Shown: in pieces, positions 1 through 8,220 of the stretch
Layout of the letters: each line of letters starts with the position of its first letter
Numbering within the stretch: the stretch's first letter is position 1
Origin: CAZZIZ01 sp964654535
Lineage (GTDB): Bacteria > Bacteroidota > Bacteroidia > Chitinophagales > UBA2359
Direction of reading: 5' to 3'
Length of the DNA: 22,315 bases
Assembly: GCA_964654535.1 (NCBI GenBank)
Contig: CAZZIZ010000032.1
Coordinates: forward strand, 1-22,315
Notes under the pieces: generated by a model
Database searches by the model: none
What the model was told of the DNA's origin: nothing
Seen by the model: the letters and a program-made list of their open reading frames with translations, nothing else
Made by a program: the position numbers and the translations under genes

Positions 1-2890
1 CCTTCGGAATTAATTCTTCGTTATACAAGCTGAAAATCCCAGGAGACTTTTTGTCCTTCAAGAGTTCCATCAACTTAGTAATTAGGATTCCTTTCAGTTG
101 ATCCTTTTCTTTATCGTGAATAGTCGCTAACTCCTCAAGCGCTTTTTTCTCTTTCGCTTTTGAGTCCTTGTCTTTCTTCGCGCGAGCAAAAAGTTGTTTA
201 CCAATAACAACACCCTTAACAGAAGGACGCACTTTCAAAGAAGCATCTTTTACATCACCCGCTTTGTCTCCAAAGATGGCGCGTAGTAACTTCTCTTCCG
301 GTGTTGGGTCAGACTCTCCTTTAGGAGTGATCTTACCAATTAGAATATCGTTCTCGCTAATGTGCGCTCCTACTCTAATGATTCCATTCTCATCAAGATC
401 CTTCGTTGCTTCCTCACTAACGTTTGGAATATCGTTGGTCAACTCTTCTTCTCCTAATTTGGTATCACGGACTTCAAGACTATACTCGTCAATGTGAACT
501 GAAGTGAAAATATCTTCTTTCACTACACGCTCAGAGATTACGATGGCATCCTCAAAGTTGTAACCTTTCCAAGGCATAAATGAAACCAATAGGTTTGTAC
601 CTAAAGCCAACTCACCTCTATCTGTAGCGTAACCTTCGCAAAGGATTTGTCCTTTAACTAGCTTATCGCCTTTCTTAACAATCGGTTTCAAGTTTACACT
701 TGTACCTTGATTGGTTCTCTTGAACTTAATAAGTGGATAGGTCTTAGTATCACCATCGAAACTAACGAGCTGCTGCTCTTTTGAACGGTTGTAGCGAATG
801 ACAATTTTTGTAGCATCGACATACTCGACAACTCCTTCGCCTTCGGCGTTCATAAGCATACGAGAATCGGTTGCCACTTTTGCTTCCAAGCCGGTACCAA
901 CGATAGGACTTTGTGGTCTTACCAATGGAACTGCTTGACGTTGCATATTCGAGCCCATCAAAGCACGGTTGGCATCATCATTTTCTAAGAATGGTATCAA
1001 GGAAGCAGATACACCAACAATCTGATTCGGAGCAACATCCATAAAATGTAATTCGCTTGGATCAGAAACTGGGAATTCACCTTGGTGACGTGCTTTTACT
1101 TTTTCGTTTTGGAAGTTTCCTTTTGGATCGAGTGGTGCATTGGCTTGACCAATAATTACTGTATCCTCTTCCTCCGCAGATAAATAGCGAACTGCTTGTT
1201 TTCCAAGATTCACTTTACCATTCTTCACCTCACGATAAGGTGTTTCGATAAAGCCCATCTTGTTAATCTTCGCGTGAACGCATAAGGTAGAGATCAAACC
1301 AATGTTTGGTCCTTCCGGTGTTTCAATAGTACAAAGGCGACCGTAGTGAGAGTAGTGAACATCGCGCACCTCGAAACCTGCACGCTCACGTGAAAGTCCT
1401 CCAGGTCCCAATGCAGAAATACGACGCTTGTGCGTGATTTCTGAAAGTGGATTCGTTTGATCTAAGAATTGTGACAATTGACTCGTTCCAAAGAAAGAGT
1501 TGATTACCGAAGAAAGTGTTCTTGCGTTAATCAAATCAATTGGCGTAAAGACCTCGTTGTCACGCACGTTCATACGTTCACGAATGGTTCTCGCCATTCT
1601 CGCTAGACCAACACCGAATTGAGCGTATAACTGCTCACCAACTGTACGTACACGACGATTACTTAGGTGATCAATATCATCAATCTCCGCTTGTTGGTTT
1701 ACCAGGTGTACTAAGTAAGTTACCATCGTAATGATGTCTTCTTTAGTAAGCACTTGTGTATCTATTGGGATATCCAACTTCAACTTACGGTTGATTTTAT
1801 AACGACCTACCTCGCCCAAGTTGTAACGACGATCCGAAAAGAACAACTTGTCGATAATACCACGTGCTGTTTCTTCATCAGGTGGATCAGATCCTCTCAG
1901 TTGACGATAGATGTGCTGAACAGCCTCTATTTCCGAATTCGATGTATCCTTTTGAAGGGTGTTATAAATGATGGCGTAGTCCGCAGACAACTCTTCTTTT
2001 TGAAGAATAATTTTCTTCGTTTCTGTTTCGAGAATTTTCTCTACGTTCTCCTCATCTAAGATGGTATCACGTTCAAGAATAACCTCGTTTCTTTCAATAG
2101 AAACAACCTCACCTGTATCCTCATCAACAAAATCCTCGATCCATGTTTTCAAAACACGAGCCGCTAATTTTCTTCCTAGGTTTTTCTTAAGGCTTGCCTT
2201 AGTTACTTTTACTTCATCTGCTAATCCAAAGAGGTCAAGAATCGCTTTATCCGATTCGTAACCAATTGAACGCAACAAAGTTGTCACTGGGAATTTTTTA
2301 CGACGATCAATATACGCATACATCACGTTATTAATATCAGTCGCAAACTCAATCCAAGCTCCCTTGAAAGGGATAACTCTTGCTGAGAATATTTTTGTTC
2401 CGTTAGGGTGTGTACTTTGGGAAAAGAATACGCCCGGAGAGCGGTGCAATTGAGAAACAACTAATCTTTCTGCACCGTTAACAACGAAGGTTCCCTTCGG
2501 AGTCATGTACGGAATGTTTCCTAGGAAAACATCTTGGACTATCGTTTCAAAATCGATGTGTTCTTCATCATTACAAGAAAGACGGAGCTTCGCCTTGAGT
2601 GGCACACTATAAGTGAGCCCTCTGGCCATACACTCCTCAATCGAGTAACGTGGGGGATCTACGAAGTAGTCAAGGAACTCGAGAACGAAGATGTTTCGTG
2701 AATCAGAAATTGGAAAGTTTTCTTGAAACACTTTAAACAAGCCTTCATTGTGTCGGTTCTCTGGTGTCGTCTGTAGCTGAAAGAATTCTTGGAAAGATTG
2801 CAATTGCAATGCAAGCAAATCCGGGTACTTGTGCAGCGCCCGTGTCTTCCCAAAATTTATGCGTTTTTTAAAAGTGCTTTCTGTCGACAT
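1..2890 (-). CDS. rpoB: RNA polymerase beta subunit (5' part, runs off left edge)
   Basis: This is the beta subunit of the core RNA polymerase, which forms half of the catalytic cleft and the rifampicin pocket. The ATG is at 2888-2890 and the reading frame stays open to the window edge. About 963 codons are visible; from memory flavobacterial RpoB is about 1270 residues, so roughly the last quarter lies outside. The start MSTESTFKKRINFGKTR and the motif FGTSQLSQFLDQTNPLSEIT (from residue 467) are diagnostic. In the rifampicin cluster Q474, D477, H487 and S492 match E. coli Q513, D516, H526 and S531, so the pocket looks wild type. The gene follows rplL by 100 bases, with a hairpin in between, and is probably co-transcribed with the ribosomal protein genes. 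rpoC would be expected to the left. Confidence 0.98.
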   Translation of the reverse strand, partial: MSTESTFKKRINFGKTRALHKYPDLLALQLQSFQEFFQLQTTPENRHNEGLFKVFQENFPISDSRNIFVLEFLDYFVDPPRYSIEECMARGLTYSVPLKAKLRLSCNDEEHIDFETIVQDVFLGNIPYMTPKGTFVVNGAERLVVSQLHRSPGVFFSQSTHPNGTKIFSARVIPFKGAWIEFATDINNVMYAYIDRRKKFPVTTLLRSIGYESDKAILDLFGLADEVKVTKASLKKNLGRKLAARVLKTWIEDFVDEDTGEVVSIERNEVILERDTILDEENVEKILETETKKIILQKEELSADYAIIYNTLQKDTSNSEIEAVQHIYRQLRGSDPPDEETARGIIDKLFFSDRRYNLGEVGRYKINRKLKLDIPIDTQVLTKEDIITMVTYLVHLVNQQAEIDDIDHLSNRRVRTVGEQLYAQFGVGLARMARTIRERMNVRDNEVFTPIDLINARTLSSVINSFFGTSQLSQFLDQTNPLSEITHKRRISALGPGGLSRERAGFEVRDVHYSHYGRLCTIETPEGPNIGLISTLCVHAKINKMGFIETPYREVKNGKVNLGKQAVRYLSAEEEDTVIIGQANAPLDPKGNFQNEKVKARHQGEFPVSDPSELHFMDVAPNQIVGVSASLIPFLENDDANRALMGSNMQRQAVPLVRPQSPIVGTGLEAKVATDSRMLMNAEGEGVVEYVDATKIVIRYNRSKEQQLVSFDGDTKTYPLIKFKRTNQGTSVNLKPIVKKGDKLVKGQILCEGYATDRGELALGTNLLVSFMPWKGYNFEDAIVISERVVKEDIFTSVHIDEYSLEVRDTKLGEEELTNDIPNVSEEATKDLDENGIIRVGAHISENDILIGKITPKGESDPTPEEKLLRAIFGDKAGDVKDASLKVRPSVKGVVIGKQLFARAKKDKDSKAKEKKALEELATIHDKEKDQLKGILITKLMELLKDKKSPGIFSLYNEELIPK

Positions 2891-2927
2891 TAAGCGAATG
2901 AATTTGAGTTATATAAAAATCACAAAA

Positions 2928-2954
2928 GGCATGGTGGCTAAAAAGCCCCATGCC
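2928..2954 (-). terminator. Hairpin with T-rich tail between rplL and rpoB (probable attenuator)
   Basis: Read on the minus strand, GGCATGG pairs with CCATGCC, and an inner GGC pairs with GCC around a TTTTTA loop, leaving one bulged A. The tail is TTTTGTGATTTTTAT. This has the form of an intrinsic terminator but lies inside the expected rplL-rpoB transcript. Partial termination or processing here would lower rpoB relative to L7/L12, as known for the E. coli rplL-rpoB spacer. A second small hairpin (CTGCA/TGCAG, 2968-2980) sits just after the rplL stop codon. The attenuator role is inferred. Confidence 0.65.
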
Positions 2955-2990
2955 ATCAATAAGGTATCTGCAAAGTGCAGTAAAATTGAA

Positions 2991-3371
2991 TTACTTCAAT
3001 TCTACTTCAGCACCTGCTTCTTCTAACTGAGTCTTAATAGCCTCAGCCTCGTCTTTACCTACACCTTCTTTTACAGCTTTAGGTGCACTGTCAACGATCT
3101 CCTTTGCTTCTTTCAAACCTAGTCCTGTGATTGATTTTACAACCTTCACAACACCTAATTTGCTTCCGCCTGGTGATTTTAGTATAACGTCAAATTCAGT
3201 TTGTTCAGCTCCGCCTCCGGCGTCGCCTCCGCCACCGCCTGCCATCATAACAGGTGCAGCTGCAGCAGCTGGCTCAATGCCATGCTCTTCTTTCAAGATG
3301 TCCGCCAATTCGTTTACCTCTTTTACTGTGAGGCCTACTAGTTGATCAGCGAATGCTTTCAAATCTGCCAT
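2991..3371 (-). CDS. rplL: 50S ribosomal protein L7/L12
   Basis: L7/L12 is the multi-copy stalk protein that recruits and activates the translational GTPases. At 126 residues it has the usual length. It shows an N-terminal dimerisation helix region (about 1-33), an Ala/Gly-rich hinge (about 35-55), and the C-terminal factor-binding domain with EFDVILKSPGGSKLGVVKVV and the following GLGLKEAKEIVD. It lies 35 bases after rplJ, whose product L10 anchors L7/L12 to the ribosome. The identification is secure. Confidence 0.98.
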   Translation of the reverse strand: MADLKAFADQLVGLTVKEVNELADILKEEHGIEPAAAAAPVMMAGGGGGDAGGGAEQTEFDVILKSPGGSKLGVVKVVKSITGLGLKEAKEIVDSAPKAVKEGVGKDEAEAIKTQLEEAGAEVELK

Positions 3372-3406
3372 TTTTAATTGCTTTTATAGTTTGTTTATTA
3401 AATATT

Positions 3407-3928
3407 CTATTCTGGTCTGTCAGCCAAAGTCTTAATAAGACCAGCCAACGTTGATTTACCTGATTGCAACGCGCTAATAACATTTTTAGCAGGCGATTGC
3501 AACAAGCCTATTATTTCTCCAACCAATTCTTCTTTCGATTTAAGGTCGGCTAATGTTCCTAACTGATCGTCTCCGATAAAAACATCAGAGTCGATGTAAG
3601 CGGCTTTCAATACCGGCTTTTCTTTTTTCTTTCTAAACTCTTTGATGAGTTTAGCTGGCGCATTCGATGTATCGGTAAACATCAAAGAGGTTGGCCCCTT
3701 CAATACTTCATACAGATCGTCGAATGATTTATCAGAAGCATCTAATGCTTTTTTAACCAAAGTGTTTTTGGTAACTCGGAGTTCAATTCCTTGCTCAAAG
3801 CACATTCTTCTCAATGCGTTAACGTCTTCTACATTCAACTCTGACGAGTCCGCTACGTAAAAGAAGTTCGAGTTGTTGAACTTCTCAGTAAGTTCCGCAA
3901 CTATATTTGCTTTTTCTTCTCTTCTCAT
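3407..3928 (-). CDS. rplJ: 50S ribosomal protein L10
   Basis: L10 is the base of the ribosomal stalk. It binds 23S rRNA through its N-terminal domain and carries L7/L12 dimers on its C-terminal helix. At 173 residues it has normal length. The start MRREEKANIVAELTEKF, the RVTKNTLVKKAL stretch (about residues 52-63) and the GPTSLMF segment are typical of the family. It begins two bases after the rplA stop codon, which suggests tight translational coupling in the rplK-rplA-rplJ-rplL block. I see no separate long leader that could serve as the L10 autoregulatory site known in E. coli. Confidence 0.97.
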   Translation of the reverse strand: MRREEKANIVAELTEKFNNSNFFYVADSSELNVEDVNALRRMCFEQGIELRVTKNTLVKKALDASDKSFDDLYEVLKGPTSLMFTDTSNAPAKLIKEFRKKKEKPVLKAAYIDSDVFIGDDQLGTLADLKSKEELVGEIIGLLQSPAKNVISALQSGKSTLAGLIKTLADRPE

Positions 3929-3930
3929 TT

Positions 3931-4623
3931 CTAGAAACTTAATGATTTCACATCAATGTTAACACTAGGGCTCATAGTTGAAACCATGTAGATGCTTTTC
4001 CAATAAACACCTTTCGCTGAAGACGGCTTTACCTTATTGATGATTTGTAAAAGCTCATTTGCATTGTCCTTTAACTTTTCAGCGCTAAAAGAAACGCGTC
4101 CAACCGAACAATGAATGATTCCAAACTTGTCGATACGGTAAGATATCTTTCCCTTCTTAACCTCTGCAACCGCATCTCCTACATTAGGAGTAATGGTTCC
4201 TGTCTTTGGATTCGGCATAAGATTACGTGGACCTAAAACACGACCCAAAGCACCGACCTTCGCCATTACGTTTGGGGTTGCAATAACAACATCGATATCG
4301 GTCCAACCACCTTTGATTTTATCTACGTATTCGTCTAGTCCAACATAGTCTGCTCCCGCTTCTTTCGCAGCATCTTCAAACTCTGGTGTACATAACACAA
4401 GTACTTTTTTTGACTTACCCGTTCCGTGTGGTAAAGACACAGTTCCACGAATGGCTTGATCAGCTTTACGTGGGTCTAGGCCCAAACGGATGTGTAAGTC
4501 AACCGAAGCATCAAACTTCGTGGTGTTTACTTCTTTTATAAGTGCGCAAGCATCTAATAAGTCATAGCTTTTTTCAGCGTCGACTTTTGACTCTGCTACT
4601 TTTCTTTTCTTAGTCAGTTTCAC
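3931..4623 (-). CDS. rplA: 50S ribosomal protein L1
   Basis: L1 forms the mobile stalk near the ribosomal E site and helps release deacylated tRNA. In several bacteria it also represses its own operon. The 230-residue length is normal. The conserved GRVLGPRNLMPNPKTGTIT stretch and the preceding VIATPNVMAKVGALG are diagnostic. The start is a GTG at 4621-4623 followed by KLTKKRK, matching the usual N-terminus. An AAAGGA sequence a few bases upstream is one of the few Shine-Dalgarno-like sites in this cluster. The gene follows rplK by 18 bases. Confidence 0.97.
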   Translation of the reverse strand: MKLTKKRKVAESKVDAEKSYDLLDACALIKEVNTTKFDASVDLHIRLGLDPRKADQAIRGTVSLPHGTGKSKKVLVLCTPEFEDAAKEAGADYVGLDEYVDKIKGGWTDIDVVIATPNVMAKVGALGRVLGPRNLMPNPKTGTITPNVGDAVAEVKKGKISYRIDKFGIIHCSVGRVSFSAEKLKDNANELLQIINKVKPSSAKGVYWKSIYMVSTMSPSVNIDVKSLSF

Positions 4624-4641
4624 TTTCTTTCCTTTAAAAGG

Positions 4642-5100
4642 TTACTCTGATTCAGCTTCTGCACCCCAAGGAGGAGTTCCACTAATGGTTACACCCATAC
4701 TTCGTGCTGTTCCGGCTACCATTTTCATAGCAGATTCAACTTTAAAAGCATTTAAATCGGCCATTTTTATCTCAGCGATTTCTTTTACGATATCCCAGGT
4801 CACAGAACCTATCTTTTGACGATTGGACTCTGGCGAGCCTTTTTTGAATTTGCCTTTTTCTAACAACAATACTGCCGCTGGTGGTGTCTTGATTATAAAG
4901 TCAAAAGATTTGTCTTTATAAACAGTAATAACTGCTGGTAGCACCTGTCCTTGCTTGTCTTGTGTACGAGCGTTGAACTGCTTACAGAAGTCCATTATAT
5001 TGACTCCCTTGGCACCAAGTGCTGGACCTACCGGAGGAGCTGGGTTAGCTTGGCCTCCACGTATTTGCAGCTTAATTAAACCGCCTATCTCCTTTGCCAT
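4642..5100 (-). CDS. rplK: 50S ribosomal protein L11
   Basis: L11 binds the GTPase-associated region of 23S rRNA and, in organisms studied, is needed for RelA stimulation by uncharged tRNA. It has 152 residues, slightly longer than the usual 141-147 because of an acidic tail ending in GAEAESE. The N-terminal segment GGQANPAPPVGPALG (residues 15-29) and the C-terminal GTARSMGV motif are characteristic. Its ATG (5098-5100) directly abuts the nusG stop codon with no spacer, so translation is probably coupled to nusG. Confidence 0.98.
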   Translation of the reverse strand: MAKEIGGLIKLQIRGGQANPAPPVGPALGAKGVNIMDFCKQFNARTQDKQGQVLPAVITVYKDKSFDFIIKTPPAAVLLLEKGKFKKGSPESNRQKIGSVTWDIVKEIAEIKMADLNAFKVESAMKMVAGTARSMGVTISGTPPWGAEAESE

Positions 5101-5694
5101 TTACGTTTGTTTTTCTACTTGCATAAAATTCAACTCAACTGGTGTTCTCCTGCCGAAGATTTTTACAATCACCTTGAGCTTTTTCTTTTCATCATAGATC
5201 TCCTCTATGTTACCGTTGAAGTCGTTGAATGGTCCGTCAACAATTTTTACGGTTTCACCGACTATGAATGGTTCGTTCATTACCTCTCCCGTTTCTTCCA
5301 TTTCGTCCACCTTACCTAAAATACGGTTGGCTTCTGATTGGCGAATCGGTTGCGGAATTTTAGACGACTTGCTATCTCCCAAGAAACCGATTACTCCGGT
5401 TAGCTCACGAAGGGTTTGAACAATCTCATCAGTTAAGGCACCTTCCAAAGCTTCTATCATAATATACCCAGGGAAGAAGTTTCTCTCTTTGATAACCTTC
5501 TTTCCTTTCTTTATCTGATAAACCTTTTCGGTTGGTACTAGAACCTGCGTGATGATTTCTTTCAAACCTTCACGGTCCACCTCTTTCAAGATATAGCCCT
5601 GAAGTTTCTTCTCCTTGCCACTAATGACTCGCAGAACGTACCACTTTTTTTCTGGAACTTTCTTTTCAGATTTTATTTCAGTTACGGTGCTCAT
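5101..5694 (-). CDS. nusG: Transcription termination/antitermination factor NusG
   Basis: NusG binds the RNA polymerase clamp through its NGN domain and contacts ribosomal S10 or Rho through its KOW domain, linking transcription with translation. The 197 residues show an NGN domain (about 15-125, with KKWYVLRVISGKEKK and RNFFPGYIMIE) and a C-terminal KOW domain (about 140-197, with GETVKIVDGPFNDFNGNIEE). It follows secE by five bases and is followed immediately by rplK, the standard bacterial order secE-nusG-rplK. Confidence 0.98.
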   Translation of the reverse strand: MSTVTEIKSEKKVPEKKWYVLRVISGKEKKLQGYILKEVDREGLKEIITQVLVPTEKVYQIKKGKKVIKERNFFPGYIMIEALEGALTDEIVQTLRELTGVIGFLGDSKSSKIPQPIRQSEANRILGKVDEMEETGEVMNEPFIVGETVKIVDGPFNDFNGNIEEIYDEKKKLKVIVKIFGRRTPVELNFMQVEKQT

Positions 5695-5699
5695 CCTAA

Positions 5700-5921
5700 T
5701 TACGCGAAGATTTCATATAGGTAGTATAGAATACCTTTGAAAAACTGGTTTTCAGGATTAGCGCCAAAAAAGAAATCCATCAAGAAAATCAAGAATGCGA
5801 TAATTAGAGAGGCAATGAGTACCACAACTACACTGCTCTGCAACTCTTCCCAAGTGGGCCACGAAACTTTGTACAATAATTCATTGTACACGTCTTTTAA
5901 GTACAAACTTATTCTGTCCAT
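5700..5921 (-). CDS. secE: Preprotein translocase subunit SecE
   Basis: SecE is the small clamp subunit of the SecYEG channel in the inner membrane. This single-helix form has 73 residues. The amphipathic N-terminal part holds the family motif YKVSWPTWEELQSS, followed by one hydrophobic membrane helix (about residues 31-50, VVVVLIASLIIAFLIFLMDF). The position between tRNA-Trp and nusG is the usual one. It is five bases upstream of nusG and almost certainly co-transcribed with it. Confidence 0.96.
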   Translation of the reverse strand: MDRISLYLKDVYNELLYKVSWPTWEELQSSVVVVLIASLIIAFLIFLMDFFFGANPENQFFKGILYYLYEIFA

Positions 5922-5944
5922 GAAAAGAACAATTTATTATGAAA

Positions 5945-6017
5945 CACGGGCGGAAGGAATCGAACCCTCGACCTTTGGTTTTGGAGACCACTGCTCTACC
6001 AGCTGAGCTACACCCGT
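5945..6017 (-). tRNA. tRNA-Trp (anticodon CCA)
   Basis: The minus strand folds into a cloverleaf. The acceptor stem is ACGGGTG/CGCCCGT, the D arm GCTC...GAGC, the anticodon loop CTCCAAA giving anticodon CCA, and the T arm GAGGG-TTCGATT-CCTTC, with a G discriminator. The CCA tail is not encoded. It lies between tuf and secE, the usual place for tRNA-Trp in this gene cluster. Confidence 0.96.
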
Positions 6018-6031
6018 TTTTCTAATCTTTA

Positions 6032-7228
6032 TTAACTAATAATTTCTGTTACCTGACCAGCTCCAACTGTTCTACCACCTTCACGAATTGCAAAACGCAA
6101 TCCTTTTTCCATTGCGATAGGGTAAATCAACTCAACGGTAATTGTAACGTTATCACCAGGCATTACCATTTCAACACCATCAGGCAAACTAGTTTCACCA
6201 GTTACATCTGTAGTACGGAAATAGAATTGTGGACGGTACTTGTTGAAGAATGGTGTGTGACGACCACCTTCATCCTTGCTCAATACATAAACCTCAGCTT
6301 TGAACTTCGTGTGAGGAGTAATAGAGCCAGGCTTAACGATAACCATACCTCTCTTGATGTCATCTTTCTCAACACCACGAAGAAGAATACCTACGTTATC
6401 ACCAGCTTCACCGCGATCTAAGATCTTACGGAACATCTCAACACCAGTACAAGTAGTTGTCATTGGCTTTTCTTCCACCGGACGAAGTCCAACGATCTCT
6501 AAAGGATCACCAGTGTTAACTACACCTCTTTCGATTCTACCTGTTGCCACGGTACCACGACCTGTGATTGAGAATACATCCTCAACAGACAATAAGAAAT
6601 CAAGTTCAGTTGGACGCGGAGGAATTGGAATGAAGCTGTCAACAGCATCCATTAATTCTTTCACTTTTGCAACACCATCAGCGTCACCTTCCAAAGCTTT
6701 CAATGCAGAACCTGCTATGATAGGAATGTTGTCACCGTCGAATTCGTAAAAACTCAACAACTCACGCAATTCCATTTCAACTAGCTCTAACAACTCAGGA
6801 TCGTCAACCAAATCAACTTTGTTCATGAATACAACGATCTGAGGTACCCCTACCTGACGTGCAAGCAGGATATGCTCACGTGTTTGAGGCATCGGACCGT
6901 CAGTTGCAGCACATACTAAGATAGCGCCGTCCATTTGGGCAGCTCCAGTTACCATGTTCTTTACGTAATCCGCGTGACCTGGACAGTCAACGTGTGCGTA
7001 GTGGCGAGTTTCAGTTTGATACTCAACGTGTGCTGTGTTGATGGTAATCCCTCTTTCTTTTTCTTCAGGTGCTGAATCAATGGTGTCATACGCCATTTTT
7101 TCTGCCATACCTGCATCAGCCAACACCGTAGTGATAGCAGCAGTCAAAGTTGTTTTACCGTGGTCAACGTGTCCGATCGTACCGATATTAACGTGCGGCT
7201 TCGATCGATCAAATTGTTCTTTAGCCAT
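6032..7228 (-). CDS. tuf: Elongation factor Tu
   Basis: EF-Tu is the GTPase that delivers aminoacyl-tRNA to the ribosomal A site. Its 398 residues are of normal length. The GTPase motifs are G1 GHVDHGKT (19-26), G3 DCPGH (81-85) and G4 NKVD (136-139). Domains 2 and 3 follow, with GRGTVATGRIERG and the C-terminal GGRTVGAGQV. It lies 60 bases downstream of tRNA-Thr(GGT) with no obvious own promoter, so it is probably expressed from the upstream tRNA transcript. That arrangement is a familiar tRNA-tufB type operon. Confidence 0.99.
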   Translation of the reverse strand: MAKEQFDRSKPHVNIGTIGHVDHGKTTLTAAITTVLADAGMAEKMAYDTIDSAPEEKERGITINTAHVEYQTETRHYAHVDCPGHADYVKNMVTGAAQMDGAILVCAATDGPMPQTREHILLARQVGVPQIVVFMNKVDLVDDPELLELVEMELRELLSFYEFDGDNIPIIAGSALKALEGDADGVAKVKELMDAVDSFIPIPPRPTELDFLLSVEDVFSITGRGTVATGRIERGVVNTGDPLEIVGLRPVEEKPMTTTCTGVEMFRKILDRGEAGDNVGILLRGVEKDDIKRGMVIVKPGSITPHTKFKAEVYVLSKDEGGRHTPFFNKYRPQFYFRTTDVTGETSLPDGVEMVMPGDNVTITVELIYPIAMEKGLRFAIREGGRTVGAGQVTEIIS

Positions 7229-7288
7229 TTCTAATATTTATTTAAGTAATTAAATGATTTAAAACCGATTTCTATTCTAAAAGTTAAA

Positions 7289-7360
<72 letters not shown>

Positions 7361-7367
7361 TTGTTAG

Positions 7368-7440
7368 AGCGGGAGACGAGACTCGAACCCGCGACCCTCA
7401 GCTTGGAAGGCTGATGCTCTACCAACTGAGCTACTCCCGC
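7368..7440 (-). tRNA. tRNA-Gly (anticodon TCC)
   Basis: The acceptor stem is GCGGGAG/CTCCCGC and the D arm GCTC...GAGC. The anticodon stem TCAGC/GCTGA encloses loop CTTCCAA, giving anticodon TCC. The T arm is GCGGG-TTCGAGT-CTCGT. There is no encoded CCA. It is only seven bases upstream of tRNA-Thr(GGT), so the two are surely cut from one precursor. Confidence 0.96.
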
Positions 7441-7568
7441 CTGTACTCAAACGTAGATGATCTAACAAGTAGAACATCACGTCCAATAATATTTTTCTAT
7501 CGGCAAATCACCAAGGGAAGCTTGTGATGTGCGTCTAAATTATACAGTGTAAGTAGAACCCAAAATAG

Positions 7569-7650
7569 TGGGGGGAGAAGGATTCGAACCTTCGAAGTCG
7601 AAGACAACAGATTTACAGTCTGCCCCATTTGGCCGCTCTGGAATCCCCCC
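7569..7650 (-). tRNA. tRNA-Tyr (anticodon GTA)
   Basis: This is a class II tRNA with a long variable arm. The acceptor stem is GGGGGGA/TCCCCCC. The anticodon stem GCAGA/TCTGT encloses loop CTGTAAA, giving anticodon GTA. The T arm is GAAGG-TTCGAAT-CCTTC, with an A discriminator and no encoded CCA. A 128-base spacer separates it from tRNA-Gly; I see only a 7-bp inverted repeat in it (ACATCAC 7474-7480, GTGATGT 7524-7530). Confidence 0.95.
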
Positions 7651-7689
7651 AGCAATTACTTAAAGTGTAACATTCTTCAAGTAAAAAAA

Positions 7690-7763
7690 AGCCGGTGGAC
7701 GGATTCGAACCGCCGACCTGCTGATTACAAATCAGCTGCTCTGACCAACTGAGCTACACCGGC
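7690..7763 (-). tRNA. tRNA-Thr (anticodon TGT)
   Basis: The acceptor stem is GCCGGTG/CACCGGC and the D arm GCTC...GAGC. The anticodon stem GCTGA/TCAGC encloses loop TTTGTAA, giving anticodon TGT. The T arm is GGCGG-TTCGAAT-CCGTC. There is no encoded CCA. It is the first tRNA of the tRNA-tuf run, and together with tRNA-Thr(GGT) it reads all four threonine codons apart from wobble limits. Confidence 0.96.
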
Positions 7764-7846
7764 GCAAAAAGGTTAAATTCTACAGCTTACACTGATACTT
7801 ATCAATAATTTAAGAACGTGCCTTTTCCACACTCGAAAAAGGTGTG

Positions 7847-7854
7847 CAAATTTA
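7847..7854 (-). promoter_or_regulatory. Candidate -7 element for the tRNA-tuf operon
   Basis: The minus strand reads TAAATTTG here, an exact match to the Bacteroidota -7 consensus TAnnTTTG. It lies in the 143-base spacer between hpf and tRNA-Thr(TGT), where a strong promoter is expected. I could not place a convincing -33 TTTG at normal spacing, so confidence is moderate. Confidence 0.45.
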
Positions 7855-7906
7855 CAACAATTCTTTCAAAATTGGTACCGAATTTCGGCGTATGAGGCGG
7901 GAAATT

Positions 7907-8200
7907 TTATCTGCGTTTCGCATCGCGGATTTGGCGGCGAATTTTACGGATGGAATGATCGAGAGCGTTCTCGAATCTTTTATCGACTTGGCTGCTAAAT
8001 GCTTGAAAACCAGGCATATTTGCGCGAATCTCAACAACCTTGTCTTTTATATTGCTTCTTTTCGATTCCAATTTCAAGAAGACTGTAATATCAATTATTC
8101 CTTGAAATTTTCCTTCCAAGCGTTTGATTTTTGAATCAATCAATTCTAAGAGCTTGCGATCTGGGGTAAATTGGACGGTTTGGACATTTATTGTAGCCAT
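7907..8200 (-). CDS. hpf: Ribosome hibernation-promoting factor, short form
   Basis: HPF binds the decoding region of the 30S subunit and holds ribosomes inactive during slow growth. The 97 residues form a single HPF/YfiA domain: start MATINVQTVQFTPDRKLLEL, central VEIRANMPGFQAF, and a basic C-terminal helix HSIRKIRRQIRDAKRR that fits rRNA binding. It lacks the C-terminal dimerisation domain of long HPF. It starts 20 bases after the recombinase gene and precedes the tRNA-tuf run, so a stasis factor sits inside the translation cluster. Confidence 0.93.
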   Translation of the reverse strand: MATINVQTVQFTPDRKLLELIDSKIKRLEGKFQGIIDITVFLKLESKRSNIKDKVVEIRANMPGFQAFSSQVDKRFENALDHSIRKIRRQIRDAKRR

Positions 8201-8220
8201 AATTATTAGGTTTTAAGGGG

